48,658 nt of DNA from Actinomycetota bacterium (GTDB lineage Bacteria > Actinomycetota > Actinomycetes > S36-B12 > UBA5976). The notes under the pieces were generated by a model. It was not told the DNA's origin and made no database searches. It worked only from the letters and a program-made list of their open reading frames with translations. The position numbers and the translations under genes are program-made. Below are positions 27,473 to 34,481 of the stretch, piece after piece (within the stretch, counting starts at the first letter, position 1; each line of letters begins with the position of its first letter). The stretch lies in assembly GCA_016870575.1 (NCBI GenBank), contig VGBH01000010.1:1-48658 (forward strand). Reading direction: 5' to 3'.

Positions 27473-29220
27473 TACCTGCCCCACGTAGTTGGAATTTTCT
27501 CCACTCTGCCACCTTGAGGCATAACTTTCAACTTCTGCAGTGCAAAAGCAGTGACCTCTCTAAAAACGGGTCCTGCAATGACTCCACCGAAATGACCTTT
27601 TCGTGGGTTATCAACAATCACTGCGACAACAACTTTCGGGTCATTAGCTGGAGCCATACCAATAAATGAAGCTGTGTAGCCCTGATAGCAACCACCACAA
27701 GATTGATCAGACCGCTGTGCAGTTCCAGTTTTTCCAGCAACGCAATATCCATTTATTTGAGCGGATGGTGCCGTTCCATTTGAACTTACTACGCTCTCCA
27801 GCATCTTTCGCAGTGTGATTGCGGTATCTGGCGATACAACTCGCACTCCTGGCTTGCTTTCAACTGGCTTAAATATTCCATCGCTACCAACATAACCATC
27901 AACCAAACTCACTGGCATCCGAACACCATCATTTGCGATAGTAGCAAAAACTGAAGCCATCTGTACCGCGGTCGTTGCATAACCTTGACCAAAAGACATA
28001 GTTGGAAAAGTAGTGACTGACCATTGACTTGGCGTGAGCATCGCGCCTGCGGATTCACCTGGGAAACCTAAGGAAGTTTTCTGTCCGATGCCAAACTTCA
28101 CATAGTAATCGTGCATGAGGTTTGGAGAACTGAGTTTTTCTGCAATCAAAATAGTACCGATGTTTGAACTCTGTGCTAGCACACCATTTGCAGTTAACTT
28201 GAGATGACCATGCGGTGTGTGATCATGAAAAACTTTAGTTGGTCTTGAAAGACGAGGAGGAACTTCAATTTTTGATGTAGGAGTGATGACACCTTCTTCT
28301 AATGCTGCGGCAAAAATCATTATCTTGCCTGTTGAACCTGGTTCAAACATATCTGTGACCGCACGATTTTTTCGATCCGCAATATCTGACTGTAATGGTT
28401 GTGAAAGATTAACGGTTGGAACTGAAGCTAAGGCTAATATTCGTCCTGTTTGTGGCTCTAAAACCACCACAGTACCCCAGTCGGCATTTACCTCTTCGAC
28501 TTTAGCTGCTATTGCGTTTTGTGCAATAAACTGCAAATCTCGATCAATACTTAACCTAATAGTGGTCCCCGGTATTGCTTGTTCAGTACGGGAATCAGTG
28601 GCAGGGATTCTTCGACCAGCTGCACCTCCTTCGTAACGCAAAAGGCCATCCTGGCCGGCAAGTGTATTTTCCATTCCCGCTTCAAGACCTGCTAATCCGT
28701 GTCCATCTGTTCCTACAAATCCAATTACATTTCCAGCTAAATCAGCATATGGATAAACTCTTCTGGTCGTTCGCTCAGAGTAGATACCCGGCAAACTTAA
28801 ACTTGCTACTTTCTCCCATGTTTGACTTGTAACTGAACGTGCTAGGAAATTGAACCGTTTATCACCAATGAGTCTGCTCTTGATTAATTTAACATCCAAA
28901 TTCAAAATAGGTGCAAGTGCTTTTGCGGTTTGATTTGGTTCAATAACTCGAGTTTGATCAACTGTTATGTCATATGCTGGAACTGTTGAAGCTAGAGCAA
29001 TCCCGTTTGAATCTGTAATCGCACCTCGCATAGCAGGCACAACCACTTCACGCAATCGTTTTTCAAGACCACGTTGGGCTAACTCCTCTGCTTCTATCGC
29101 TTGAATTCGAACTAACTGCGATGTGTAAAGTGAAAATACTAAGAAAAAGATAACGGTGGTAAAACCCATTCGCCCTTTGGACTGGCTTTTATGCCGACGA
29201 TACTGTAAATCTTCGGACAT
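27472..29220 (-). CDS. ftsI: Septal peptidoglycan transpeptidase FtsI (class B PBP)
   Basis: Cross-links septal peptidoglycan together with FtsW. The 582-aa protein has one N-terminal membrane anchor (FTTVIFFLVFSLYTSQL), a PBP dimerisation domain beginning near RGAITDSNGIALA, and a transpeptidase domain with the active serine in EPGSTGK (Ser296), the SSN motif in AQSSNIGT and the KTG motif in VAGKTGTAQ. No PASTA domain is present. It is coupled to ftsL (one-base overlap) and murE. Confidence 0.97.
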   Translation of the reverse strand: MSEDLQYRRHKSQSKGRMGFTTVIFFLVFSLYTSQLVRIQAIEAEELAQRGLEKRLREVVVPAMRGAITDSNGIALASTVPAYDITVDQTRVIEPNQTAKALAPILNLDVKLIKSRLIGDKRFNFLARSVTSQTWEKVASLSLPGIYSERTTRRVYPYADLAGNVIGFVGTDGHGLAGLEAGMENTLAGQDGLLRYEGGAAGRRIPATDSRTEQAIPGTTIRLSIDRDLQFIAQNAIAAKVEEVNADWGTVVVLEPQTGRILALASVPTVNLSQPLQSDIADRKNRAVTDMFEPGSTGKIMIFAAALEEGVITPTSKIEVPPRLSRPTKVFHDHTPHGHLKLTANGVLAQSSNIGTILIAEKLSSPNLMHDYYVKFGIGQKTSLGFPGESAGAMLTPSQWSVTTFPTMSFGQGYATTAVQMASVFATIANDGVRMPVSLVDGYVGSDGIFKPVESKPGVRVVSPDTAITLRKMLESVVSSNGTAPSAQINGYCVAGKTGTAQRSDQSCGGCYQGYTASFIGMAPANDPKVVVAVIVDNPRKGHFGGVIAGPVFREVTAFALQKLKVMPQGGRVEKIPTTWGR

Positions 29221-29615
29221 TAATTCCGCCGACCATCCAGTAATTTATGATCGGATAATCTCAGATATGTCGGTCGTTCAGGAGAAATCATTCCAATTGC
29301 TTTAGCACGCTCAAGTAAAACTTCAGGAGATTCCAACTGTGCTGCACGTTCCATTAAATAAGCTCGCTCAGCTATCAGAACAGTTCGCTGTTGAACTAAT
29401 TCCACTTTTTGAAATGCCGACTTAGCAACTAACGCCTGCAGAAATATAACTCCCATCATTGAAATTGCTATCATCACAATTACTAGACTTATAAAAGCCG
29501 ATATCGGAAGACTTTTGTTTTTTATAGCAATTTTTGGCCTAACCCCAACTAATTCAGCAAACTGCGGACGGATAACTGCGACTTTTGCAGTAGTAAAATC
29601 AACTAATGCACTCAT
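29220..29615 (-). CDS. ftsL: FtsL-like septal protein
   Basis: A 131-aa bitopic protein: a 40-residue cytoplasmic tail, one transmembrane helix (AFISLVIVMIAISMMGVIFLQ), then a heptad-patterned coiled coil (ALVAKSAFQKVELVQQRTVLIAERAYL) and a short tail. Sequence identity in this family is low. The call rests on topology and on its position between rsmH and ftsI, which is where ftsL is found. It should bind FtsQ and activate FtsW/FtsI. Confidence 0.85.
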   Translation of the reverse strand: MSALVDFTTAKVAVIRPQFAELVGVRPKIAIKNKSLPISAFISLVIVMIAISMMGVIFLQALVAKSAFQKVELVQQRTVLIAERAYLMERAAQLESPEVLLERAKAIGMISPERPTYLRLSDHKLLDGRRN

Positions 29616-30586
29616 GCCGCATCCTTGATCAATATTTCGGCTGCACGAAGTTTTGCACTTGCAGCACGCGGGTTTTGAGCGATTTCAGACGCACTTGGAC
29701 GCTCAATACCGCGAGTCAATAACTTCAATTTTGCCGGAGCAAGGGCAATAGGCAGATTGATCGCTGGTTGCGTACCAATTGCTTCATTAAGTGCTTGCTT
29801 AACAATTCTGTCTTCTAGGGAATGATAAGAGAGCACAGCAAGTCGTCCACCTATTTTCAACAACTCAATTGCAGCAGGTATGGCCCGTTCTAGAATTTGC
29901 AATTCATTATTAACCGCGATTCGAAGTGCTTGAAATGTTCGTTTTGCTGGATGCCCACCAGTTCGTCTTGCAGGCGCTGGAATCATTTCATAGATCAAAG
30001 CTACTAGTTGATCAGTTGTCTCAAATTTTTGTTTGGTACGTGCACGAACAATCTCATTAGCAATTCTAGTTGCAAACCGTTCTTCACCATAAACTTTTAA
30101 TATTCTAATTAACTCACGCACGTCAGCTGAGTTAAGTAACTCCGCTGCAGTCGTACCACTGCTGGTGTCCATACGCATATCTAAAGGTGCAGATTTTGAA
30201 TAAGAAAATCCGCGCTCTAATTGATCTAATTGCATACTAGAAACGCCAAGATCAAAAAGTACTGCATCAACTTGAATTATCTTAAGTTTGTTCAACTCAG
30301 TTTGCATTTGGTCATATGGAATATTCAATACTTGAAAACGTTGCATTACATCTAGACCAAATTTTGATTGCAAATTTACTGTAGCCAATCTACTTGCAGT
30401 TGCATCACGGTCTATTCCAATCAGTTTTAAGTGGGGAAGCTTCTCCAAGAAAACTGCAGCATGGCCGCCCGCGCCCAGTGTTGCATCAATGAGAATTGAA
30501 CTCTCCTGAGAAATTGCAGGTGATAACAATTCAACAATTCGATCAACCATAACTGGTACGTGGTCTGGTGCCAAGGCAGTGCTCAA
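29612..30586 (-). CDS. rsmH: 16S rRNA (cytosine1402-N4)-methyltransferase
   Basis: SAM-dependent methylation of C1402 in 16S rRNA. HVPVMVDRIVELL, the SAM loop DATLGAGGHA, DLGVSSMQLDQLERGFSY and VLSYHSLEDRIVK are the family signatures. I prefer the TTG at 30586 because GGTGGGAAG lies 5 bases upstream and the stop of a 41-aa ORF ends one base before it. The track's TTG at 30604 gives six more residues. It overlaps ftsL by 4 bases. Confidence 0.95.
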   Translation of the reverse strand: MSTALAPDHVPVMVDRIVELLSPAISQESSILIDATLGAGGHAAVFLEKLPHLKLIGIDRDATASRLATVNLQSKFGLDVMQRFQVLNIPYDQMQTELNKLKIIQVDAVLFDLGVSSMQLDQLERGFSYSKSAPLDMRMDTSSGTTAAELLNSADVRELIRILKVYGEERFATRIANEIVRARTKQKFETTDQLVALIYEMIPAPARRTGGHPAKRTFQALRIAVNNELQILERAIPAAIELLKIGGRLAVLSYHSLEDRIVKQALNEAIGTQPAINLPIALAPAKLKLLTRGIERPSASEIAQNPRAASAKLRAAEILIKDAA

Positions 30587-30587
30587 T

Positions 30588-30713
30588 TTATCTTCCCACC
30601 GCAACTAAAGCTGGTGAGGAATTAATTAACTCAGCTCTATTGCGCTTTAATGCAATTACACTTCGCAACCGAAAGCGCACCGATTTCTTAGTTACTCGCA
30701 CAACGTGATTCAT
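30588..30713 (-). CDS. Small basic 41-aa ORF coupled to rsmH
   Basis: This frame is too short for the supplied track. An ATG follows AAGGGGAAA, and the frame runs 41 codons to a TAA one base before the preferred rsmH start. The product is strongly basic (begins MNHVVRVTKKSVRFRLRS, later ALKRNRAEL) with no transmembrane segment or cysteines. It could be a leader peptide that controls rsmH translation, a small RNA- or membrane-binding protein, or an accidental frame. The ribosome binding site and the tight coupling favour real translation. I know of no family for it. Confidence 0.5.
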   Translation of the reverse strand: MNHVVRVTKKSVRFRLRSVIALKRNRAELINSSPALVAVGR

Positions 30714-30764
30714 TTTCCCCCTTGGTTGATTTGTTGATTTTTTTCGATTGACCTTGGTCCCCCT

Positions 30765-30814
30765 CCGCTGCTACTGCTTTCCGCTACGGGGGAAGACGTA
30801 TCGGAGTGCAGCGG
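30765..30814 (-). ncRNA. Structured mraZ-rsmH intergenic RNA, candidate mraW motif
   Basis: On the minus strand an outer 7-bp stem CCGCTGC (30814-30808) pairs with GCAGCGG (30771-30765). Inside it lies a hairpin TCCG-A-TACG / CGTA-G-CGGA with the 8-nt loop TCTTCCCC. This G+C-rich block stands out in an AT-rich intergenic region. Actinobacteria are known to carry an 'mraW RNA motif' in the leader of rsmH (formerly mraW), and I recall a C-rich CUUCCCC loop as characteristic. The position and structure fit, but it has not been compared to the covariance model. Confidence 0.55.
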
Positions 30815-30835
30815 CGAGAGGCCAAAGCCGATCGA

Positions 30836-31267
30836 TTAAAAAACGCCGGGTACTACCTCCTCGGAAATATCGGCGAATTTCGGTTCTGCATTGGTCAAGT
30901 AGCTGTTCCAAGTTCCCAAGTCCCAAACCTCAATGGTGGTATCAGCGCCGACAACTACTACTTCTCGGTCCAGTCCGGCGTAATCACGCAAACTGGTTGG
31001 AATATTGATTCGACCTTGCTTGTCCGGAACTTGGTCAAATGCACTAGAGAAGAAGACGCGGAGGTAACTGCGTACACGAGCATCGGTTCGGGAAGCTTCT
31101 CGAAGTCGATCTGCATAAGCGCTGAATTCCACCATTGGCCACAAAACCAGGGAGCGGTCTTGACCCTTTGTTAAAACGACACCTGTGGCTAGTCCATCTC
31201 GAAATTTAGCCGGCAGCACCAGGCGACCTTTTTCATCCAAACGGGGTTCATGAGTGCCAAGAAACAT
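30836..31267 (-). CDS. mraZ: Transcriptional regulator MraZ
   Basis: A 143-aa protein made of two AbrB-like half domains, each with the DEKGRL or DKQGRI core (RLDEKGRLVLPAKFR and QVPDKQGRINIPTSLR). MraZ forms a ring-shaped oligomer that binds clustered 10-bp repeats upstream of its own gene and regulates the dcw cluster. GGGGAGAG precedes the ATG. Three repeats of the expected type overlap its promoter. It is the first gene of the wall and division operon. Confidence 0.96.
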   Translation of the reverse strand: MFLGTHEPRLDEKGRLVLPAKFRDGLATGVVLTKGQDRSLVLWPMVEFSAYADRLREASRTDARVRSYLRVFFSSAFDQVPDKQGRINIPTSLRDYAGLDREVVVVGADTTIEVWDLGTWNSYLTNAEPKFADISEEVVPGVF

Positions 31268-31307
31268 TGCTCACTCTCCCCCGAGTAAAGAATTTTCAGT
31301 GGACTAT

Positions 31308-31349
31308 CTCCACTTTGCCCCACTTTACTCCATTTATTTCCAATGTCAA
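31308..31349 (-). promoter_or_regulatory. mraZ promoter with three 10-bp MraZ-type repeats
   Basis: On the minus strand a TTGACA -35 (31344-31349), a 16-bp spacer and a TAAAGT -10 (31322-31327) precede mraZ by about 55 bp. Three direct repeats TGGAG-N5-TGGGG-N5-TGGAG (31332-31308) run from the end of the spacer through the -10 and the expected start site. Two of them read AAAGTGGGGC and AAAGTGGAGA. Known MraZ operators are TGGG or AAAGTGG repeats with a 10-bp period, so this is very probably the autoregulatory MraZ box. A mirrored TCCACT just downstream can pair with the last repeat. Confidence 0.85.
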
Positions 31350-31450
31350 CCTCCCCCTGCCACCTTTCTCCCATCTGCCCAAAGTTCAGACCGGCTGGCG
31401 AATCTCTGGGAAAAGGTGAGTTGTGATTGGGGAATCCCTGGGACTTCTCG

Positions 31451-31456
31451 TATCTT
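31451..31456 (+). promoter_or_regulatory. Leaderless promoter -10 of the DUF3000 gene
   Basis: TATCTT lies 5 bases before the GTG at 31462, and no ribosome binding site is present. This matches the leaderless arrangement, with transcription beginning at or next to the GTG. A TTGGGG at 31427-31432 gives an 18-bp spacing as a weak -35. Confidence 0.55.
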
Positions 31457-31461
31457 GAGAC

Positions 31462-32001
31462 GTGCTCTCGCCCGCAGAATTTGAGAACCTGACCGCAGGC
31501 ATCTTGTTCCGCGATGAGCTTCAAGTTGTATCAGCGCCCTCGCCCAAGAAATTGGCACCATATGGGATTTCGCTTCTGGGAGAGATTAATACTGAGCAGC
31601 ATTTTGCTGATTCGCGAGTGGTTGTTCTTTACAACCCAGATGGAGATCCAGCGTGGAACTCAACCGCTCGTGTGATTATCTTCCTAAAAGCAGAGATTGA
31701 GTCAGAGTTGGCTGATGATCCGCTAATACTTCATATCGCATGGCAATGGCTAGAAGAAGCGCTGGCTAAATTCAATGCCAAAACTCAAGAGTTATCTGGA
31801 ACAGTCACCAGAACTTCTGCAAAGGGATTTGGTGCAATTGATGAACAGAGTCCTTCCACAATTGAGATTCGAGCATCTTGGAGTCCAGTAGATACTGGTC
31901 ATTTGGAGCAACACATTCGCGCTTGGGGTGAGTTAGTTTGCGTTGCGGCTGGAATTGATCCAGAAGGCGTGAATAGTTTGCATCGAAACACACATAGATA
32001 G
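31462..32001 (+). CDS. DUF3000 family protein
   Basis: A 179-aa actinobacterial protein of unknown function. Recognisable blocks are PEFENLTAG-like (AEFENLTAGI) at the start, LAPYGISLLGEI, VVLYNPDGDPAWNSTARVI, and the C-terminal TGHLEQHIRAWGELVC. It contains no membrane segment or known catalytic motif. The GTG start has a TATCTT -10 box only 5 bases upstream. It is followed by the RNase D-like gene after 13 bases, the order usual in Actinobacteria, so the pair is probably co-transcribed. Confidence 0.88.
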   Translation: MLSPAEFENLTAGILFRDELQVVSAPSPKKLAPYGISLLGEINTEQHFADSRVVVLYNPDGDPAWNSTARVIIFLKAEIESELADDPLILHIAWQWLEEALAKFNAKTQELSGTVTRTSAKGFGAIDEQSPSTIEIRASWSPVDTGHLEQHIRAWGELVCVAAGIDPEGVNSLHRNTHR

Positions 32002-32014
32002 TTGATCATAAATC

Positions 32015-33259
32015 TTGATACCTAAATCAGATCAATGCTTGGACCCCTATACTGCCAGCGAAGCTGAGATTTCTGGTTCCGAATTGCGACTATCTCCTAT
32101 AAATGAGGTTTTGCCGCTCGTTGGAGACGGTACTGCTCTTAATTTTGCAATTTCTAAACTAGAACTTGGAGTTGGTGCAGTTGCAATAGATGCTGAGCGA
32201 GCATCAGGTTTCAAATATTATCAACGTGCATATTTGATTCAGTTATATCGCGTAGGTGCACCAATTGTGCTTATTGATCCCGTCAATCTAGATATCTCTA
32301 CTTTGCAAAAATTCCTCAACAATCAAGAATGGATACTGCATGCCGCAACTCAGGATCTACCCTGCCTTACTGAATTAGGACTTAAACCAAAAAAGCTATT
32401 TGATACCGAACTAGCAGCTAAATTGATTGGATTACCAAAAGTTGGTTTGGCAGCACTAACTGAAACATTACTAAATGTGTCACTGGCCAAAGAGCATTCA
32501 GCAGTTAATTGGTCAGTTCGCCCACTAGATCAGGACTGGTTGAACTATGCAGCTCTCGATGTTGAACTACTTCCAGAATTAAAGACAAAGCTAGAGGAGA
32601 TGCTCTCAACCAGAGGAAGATCTGTTTGGGCTGATGAAGAATTTGAAAAGTTAAAGCATTTTCAGGCTAATTCCCCCAAACCAGATCCGTGGCGCAGAAC
32701 TTCAGGAATACACGAGTTACCAAATCGAAGACAAAAAGAAGTTGTTCGTCAGTTATGGCTAACTCGAGACAATATCGCAAAAGAACTTGACCTAGCGCCA
32801 GGTCGACTGGTCAATGACCGAGTACTGATTTCATTAGCTAAATCAGCCATAACCAAATTGCCAATAATCGAGCAAATTCGTAAGTCTGTGCGAGGAGTGG
32901 CTTTGGACTATATCGAGGATTGGTACTCAGCAATTGAACTCGCCCTAAATGTAGAGGAATCTGAGTTACCAAGAACAGTTAGACGCGAAAGCATTGTTCC
33001 GCATCCAAAATCATGGGAAGAAATTAATCCTGAAGCATTTGCTCGATGGACAAAATATAGATTAGCTAGCAACGAGTTAGCTGCTGAGCTAGAAATTTCA
33101 CCAGAAGTGTTGATTGCACCAGAAATCCTGCGAAATTTCTGTTGGGAACTATATGACTTTAGAAATCAAATACAGTTAGAGACAATACTGCAGGAGTTAG
33201 GCGCAAAAAAATGGGCTACACAGCTACTTGCACAAAAATTTATAAATGTTAATCTCTAA
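32015..33259 (+). CDS. rnd: RNase D-like 3'-5' exonuclease with HRDC domains
   Basis: A 414-aa protein with an N-terminal DEDDy exonuclease domain and C-terminal HRDC helices. Metal-binding motifs are visible as AIDAERASGF (Exo I), LHAATQDLPCL (Exo II) and NYAALDVELLPEL (Exo III, with the Y-x3-D spacing). The C-terminal half contains LWLTRDNIAKELDLAPGR, typical of HRDC. It is likely to trim tRNA or other stable RNA 3' ends. The start is a TTG with no clear ribosome binding site, so a start a few codons later is possible. The 3' end overlaps the next minus-strand gene by 11 bp. Confidence 0.88.
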   Translation: MIPKSDQCLDPYTASEAEISGSELRLSPINEVLPLVGDGTALNFAISKLELGVGAVAIDAERASGFKYYQRAYLIQLYRVGAPIVLIDPVNLDISTLQKFLNNQEWILHAATQDLPCLTELGLKPKKLFDTELAAKLIGLPKVGLAALTETLLNVSLAKEHSAVNWSVRPLDQDWLNYAALDVELLPELKTKLEEMLSTRGRSVWADEEFEKLKHFQANSPKPDPWRRTSGIHELPNRRQKEVVRQLWLTRDNIAKELDLAPGRLVNDRVLISLAKSAITKLPIIEQIRKSVRGVALDYIEDWYSAIELALNVEESELPRTVRRESIVPHPKSWEEINPEAFARWTKYRLASNELAAELEISPEVLIAPEILRNFCWELYDFRNQIQLETILQELGAKKWATQLLAQKFINVNL

Positions 33260-33443
33260 AACGATCAATAATTGCAGCAAAAATTTTTAGTACCAAAAAA
33301 ACCATAATATAAACTGCCGCGGCTGTAGTAAGTGCTTCTGAAAAAGTTAGTTGATCAGGATCAGAATCACCCCAGTTATACGTAATTAAAAATGCAAAAA
33401 GCCCTAACGTTAGACCAGCAATTGATATCGAACGGTTTGTCAT
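33249..33443 (-). CDS. Small two-helix membrane protein, unknown function
   Basis: Using the ATG at 33443 (AGGGGAG upstream), the protein is 64 aa: MTNRSISIAG, a first hydrophobic helix (LTLGLFAFLITYNW), an acidic loop (GDSDPDQLTF) and a second helix (AAAVYIMVFLVLKIFAAII) ending in basic residues. I do not recognise a family. The track's 103-aa version extends into the opposite promoter region and is less likely. It sits between rnd and an S51-like gene, where many actinobacteria carry dxs. Confidence 0.65.
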   Translation of the reverse strand: MTNRSISIAGLTLGLFAFLITYNWGDSDPDQLTFSEALTTAAAVYIMVFLVLKIFAAIIDRFRD

Positions 33444-33502
33444 CCACTCCCCTAATTCTGATGCCGTTAGTTTATGGTAAAGCCCCCTAGGTAAGAGGAA
33501 AT

Positions 33503-34237
33503 ATGACAGGTGCCGTTGCGTTAGTTGGCTCAGGTGAATATCTCCCAGCGATGCAACCACTCGAGCAACGCTTAATGGAATCTGGAATCACGGCAGGTAA
33601 ATCTCCCAAATACGTACAACTGGCAACTGCTGCTGGAAAAGAAGGAATTACATCTTGGCAGAGATGGCAAGAACTGGGTGCTCAACAAGCAGATCGTTTA
33701 GGAATTGAACAGATATTCATTCCCGCATTTGACCGTGAATCTGCAAACGACCGCAAATACGCTCAACTAGTTTCGGATGCAGCGTTGATTTATCTCTCTG
33801 GCGGTGACCCATTTTATCTTGCGCAAACTTTGCGCGACACATTGCTACTAAACGAGATTGAGATGAATTGGAAATCCGGATCTGCCTTAGCTGGTTGCAG
33901 CGCAGGAGCGATGGCGCTGGTAAGTGAAATTCCAAATCCATTTAAACTCACCGCTGCTGCAACGCCCGGACTTAACTTGATACCAAACCTAAAGGTGTTG
34001 CCACATTTTGATCGTTACTTTGGTTGGTTGCCAACTCCTGTAGCGAAATACTTAGGGAAATCAAATCAAGAATTGGTTTCAATTGGCATAGATGAAAACA
34101 CAGCAGTTTTCAGCGATGGTAATTTAGATTCCTGGGAGGTTTGGGGGTATGGATCAGTTCAGTTGTTGAATAAGAGTGAAAAGAAATTATTAGCATCTGA
34201 AGAATTTATCATCAGTCAAGAATTAATCAGAGGCTAG
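33503..34237 (+). CDS. Peptidase S51 / type 1 glutamine-amidotransferase-like protein
   Basis: A 244-aa protein of the S51 fold (dipeptidase E and cyanophycinase relatives). It begins GAVALVGSGEYLPAM, has YLSGGDPFYLAQTL, and carries the nucleophile elbow AGCSAGAMAL with Ser133. A downstream histidine in LPHFDRYFGW and the acidic EVWGYG region are candidates for the rest of the active site. It may hydrolyse an aspartyl or modified dipeptide bond, but no substrate is indicated. AGAGGAAAT precedes the ATG. No cyanophycin synthetase is nearby. Confidence 0.75.
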   Translation: MTGAVALVGSGEYLPAMQPLEQRLMESGITAGKSPKYVQLATAAGKEGITSWQRWQELGAQQADRLGIEQIFIPAFDRESANDRKYAQLVSDAALIYLSGGDPFYLAQTLRDTLLLNEIEMNWKSGSALAGCSAGAMALVSEIPNPFKLTAAATPGLNLIPNLKVLPHFDRYFGWLPTPVAKYLGKSNQELVSIGIDENTAVFSDGNLDSWEVWGYGSVQLLNKSEKKLLASEEFIISQELIRG

Positions 34238-34255
34238 ACAATAGCAAGAATCGAT

Positions 34256-34414
34256 TTACTTTGAGAAAAACCATTTTCTTTTGGTAGAGGTGCCGTCAGT
34301 AAGACATTGACATCTGTCCTTTTCAGCAATTCCATACAATGCCTGTTCAATATGCTCGCCGCAACCAGACCATGTTGGTTTGCCGCACTTACTGCAAACA
34401 ACTTTTGAACACAT
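34256..34414 (-). CDS. 52-aa Cys-rich putative zinc protein
   Basis: This gene is below the track's length limit. It begins MCSKVVCSKCGKPTWSGCGEHIEQALYG, quoted in parts as CSKCGKPTW and SGCGEHIEQAL, then KDRCQC and a basic KRKWFFSK end. Small actinobacterial proteins with this CxKCGKxTWxGCGxHIxxAL pattern are known as conserved hypotheticals, and the cysteine-histidine arrangement suggests one zinc site. A TAAACT -10 (34435-34440) lies upstream, 67 bp after the aconitase gene on the same strand. It converges on the S51-like gene. Confidence 0.85.
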   Translation of the reverse strand: MCSKVVCSKCGKPTWSGCGEHIEQALYGIAEKDRCQCLTDGTSTKRKWFFSK

Positions 34415-34481
34415 AATTTAACTGCTCTTTTCTTAGTTTATCTGGTTTAGGAAGTATGTTAGCTTGTGCTCAATTTAGCAT

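Noticed and set aside
30806-31174. 122-aa plus-strand ORF across mraZ and its downstream leader
   Set aside because: It is a shadow of mraZ, which has clear family motifs. The ORF has no recognisable domain.
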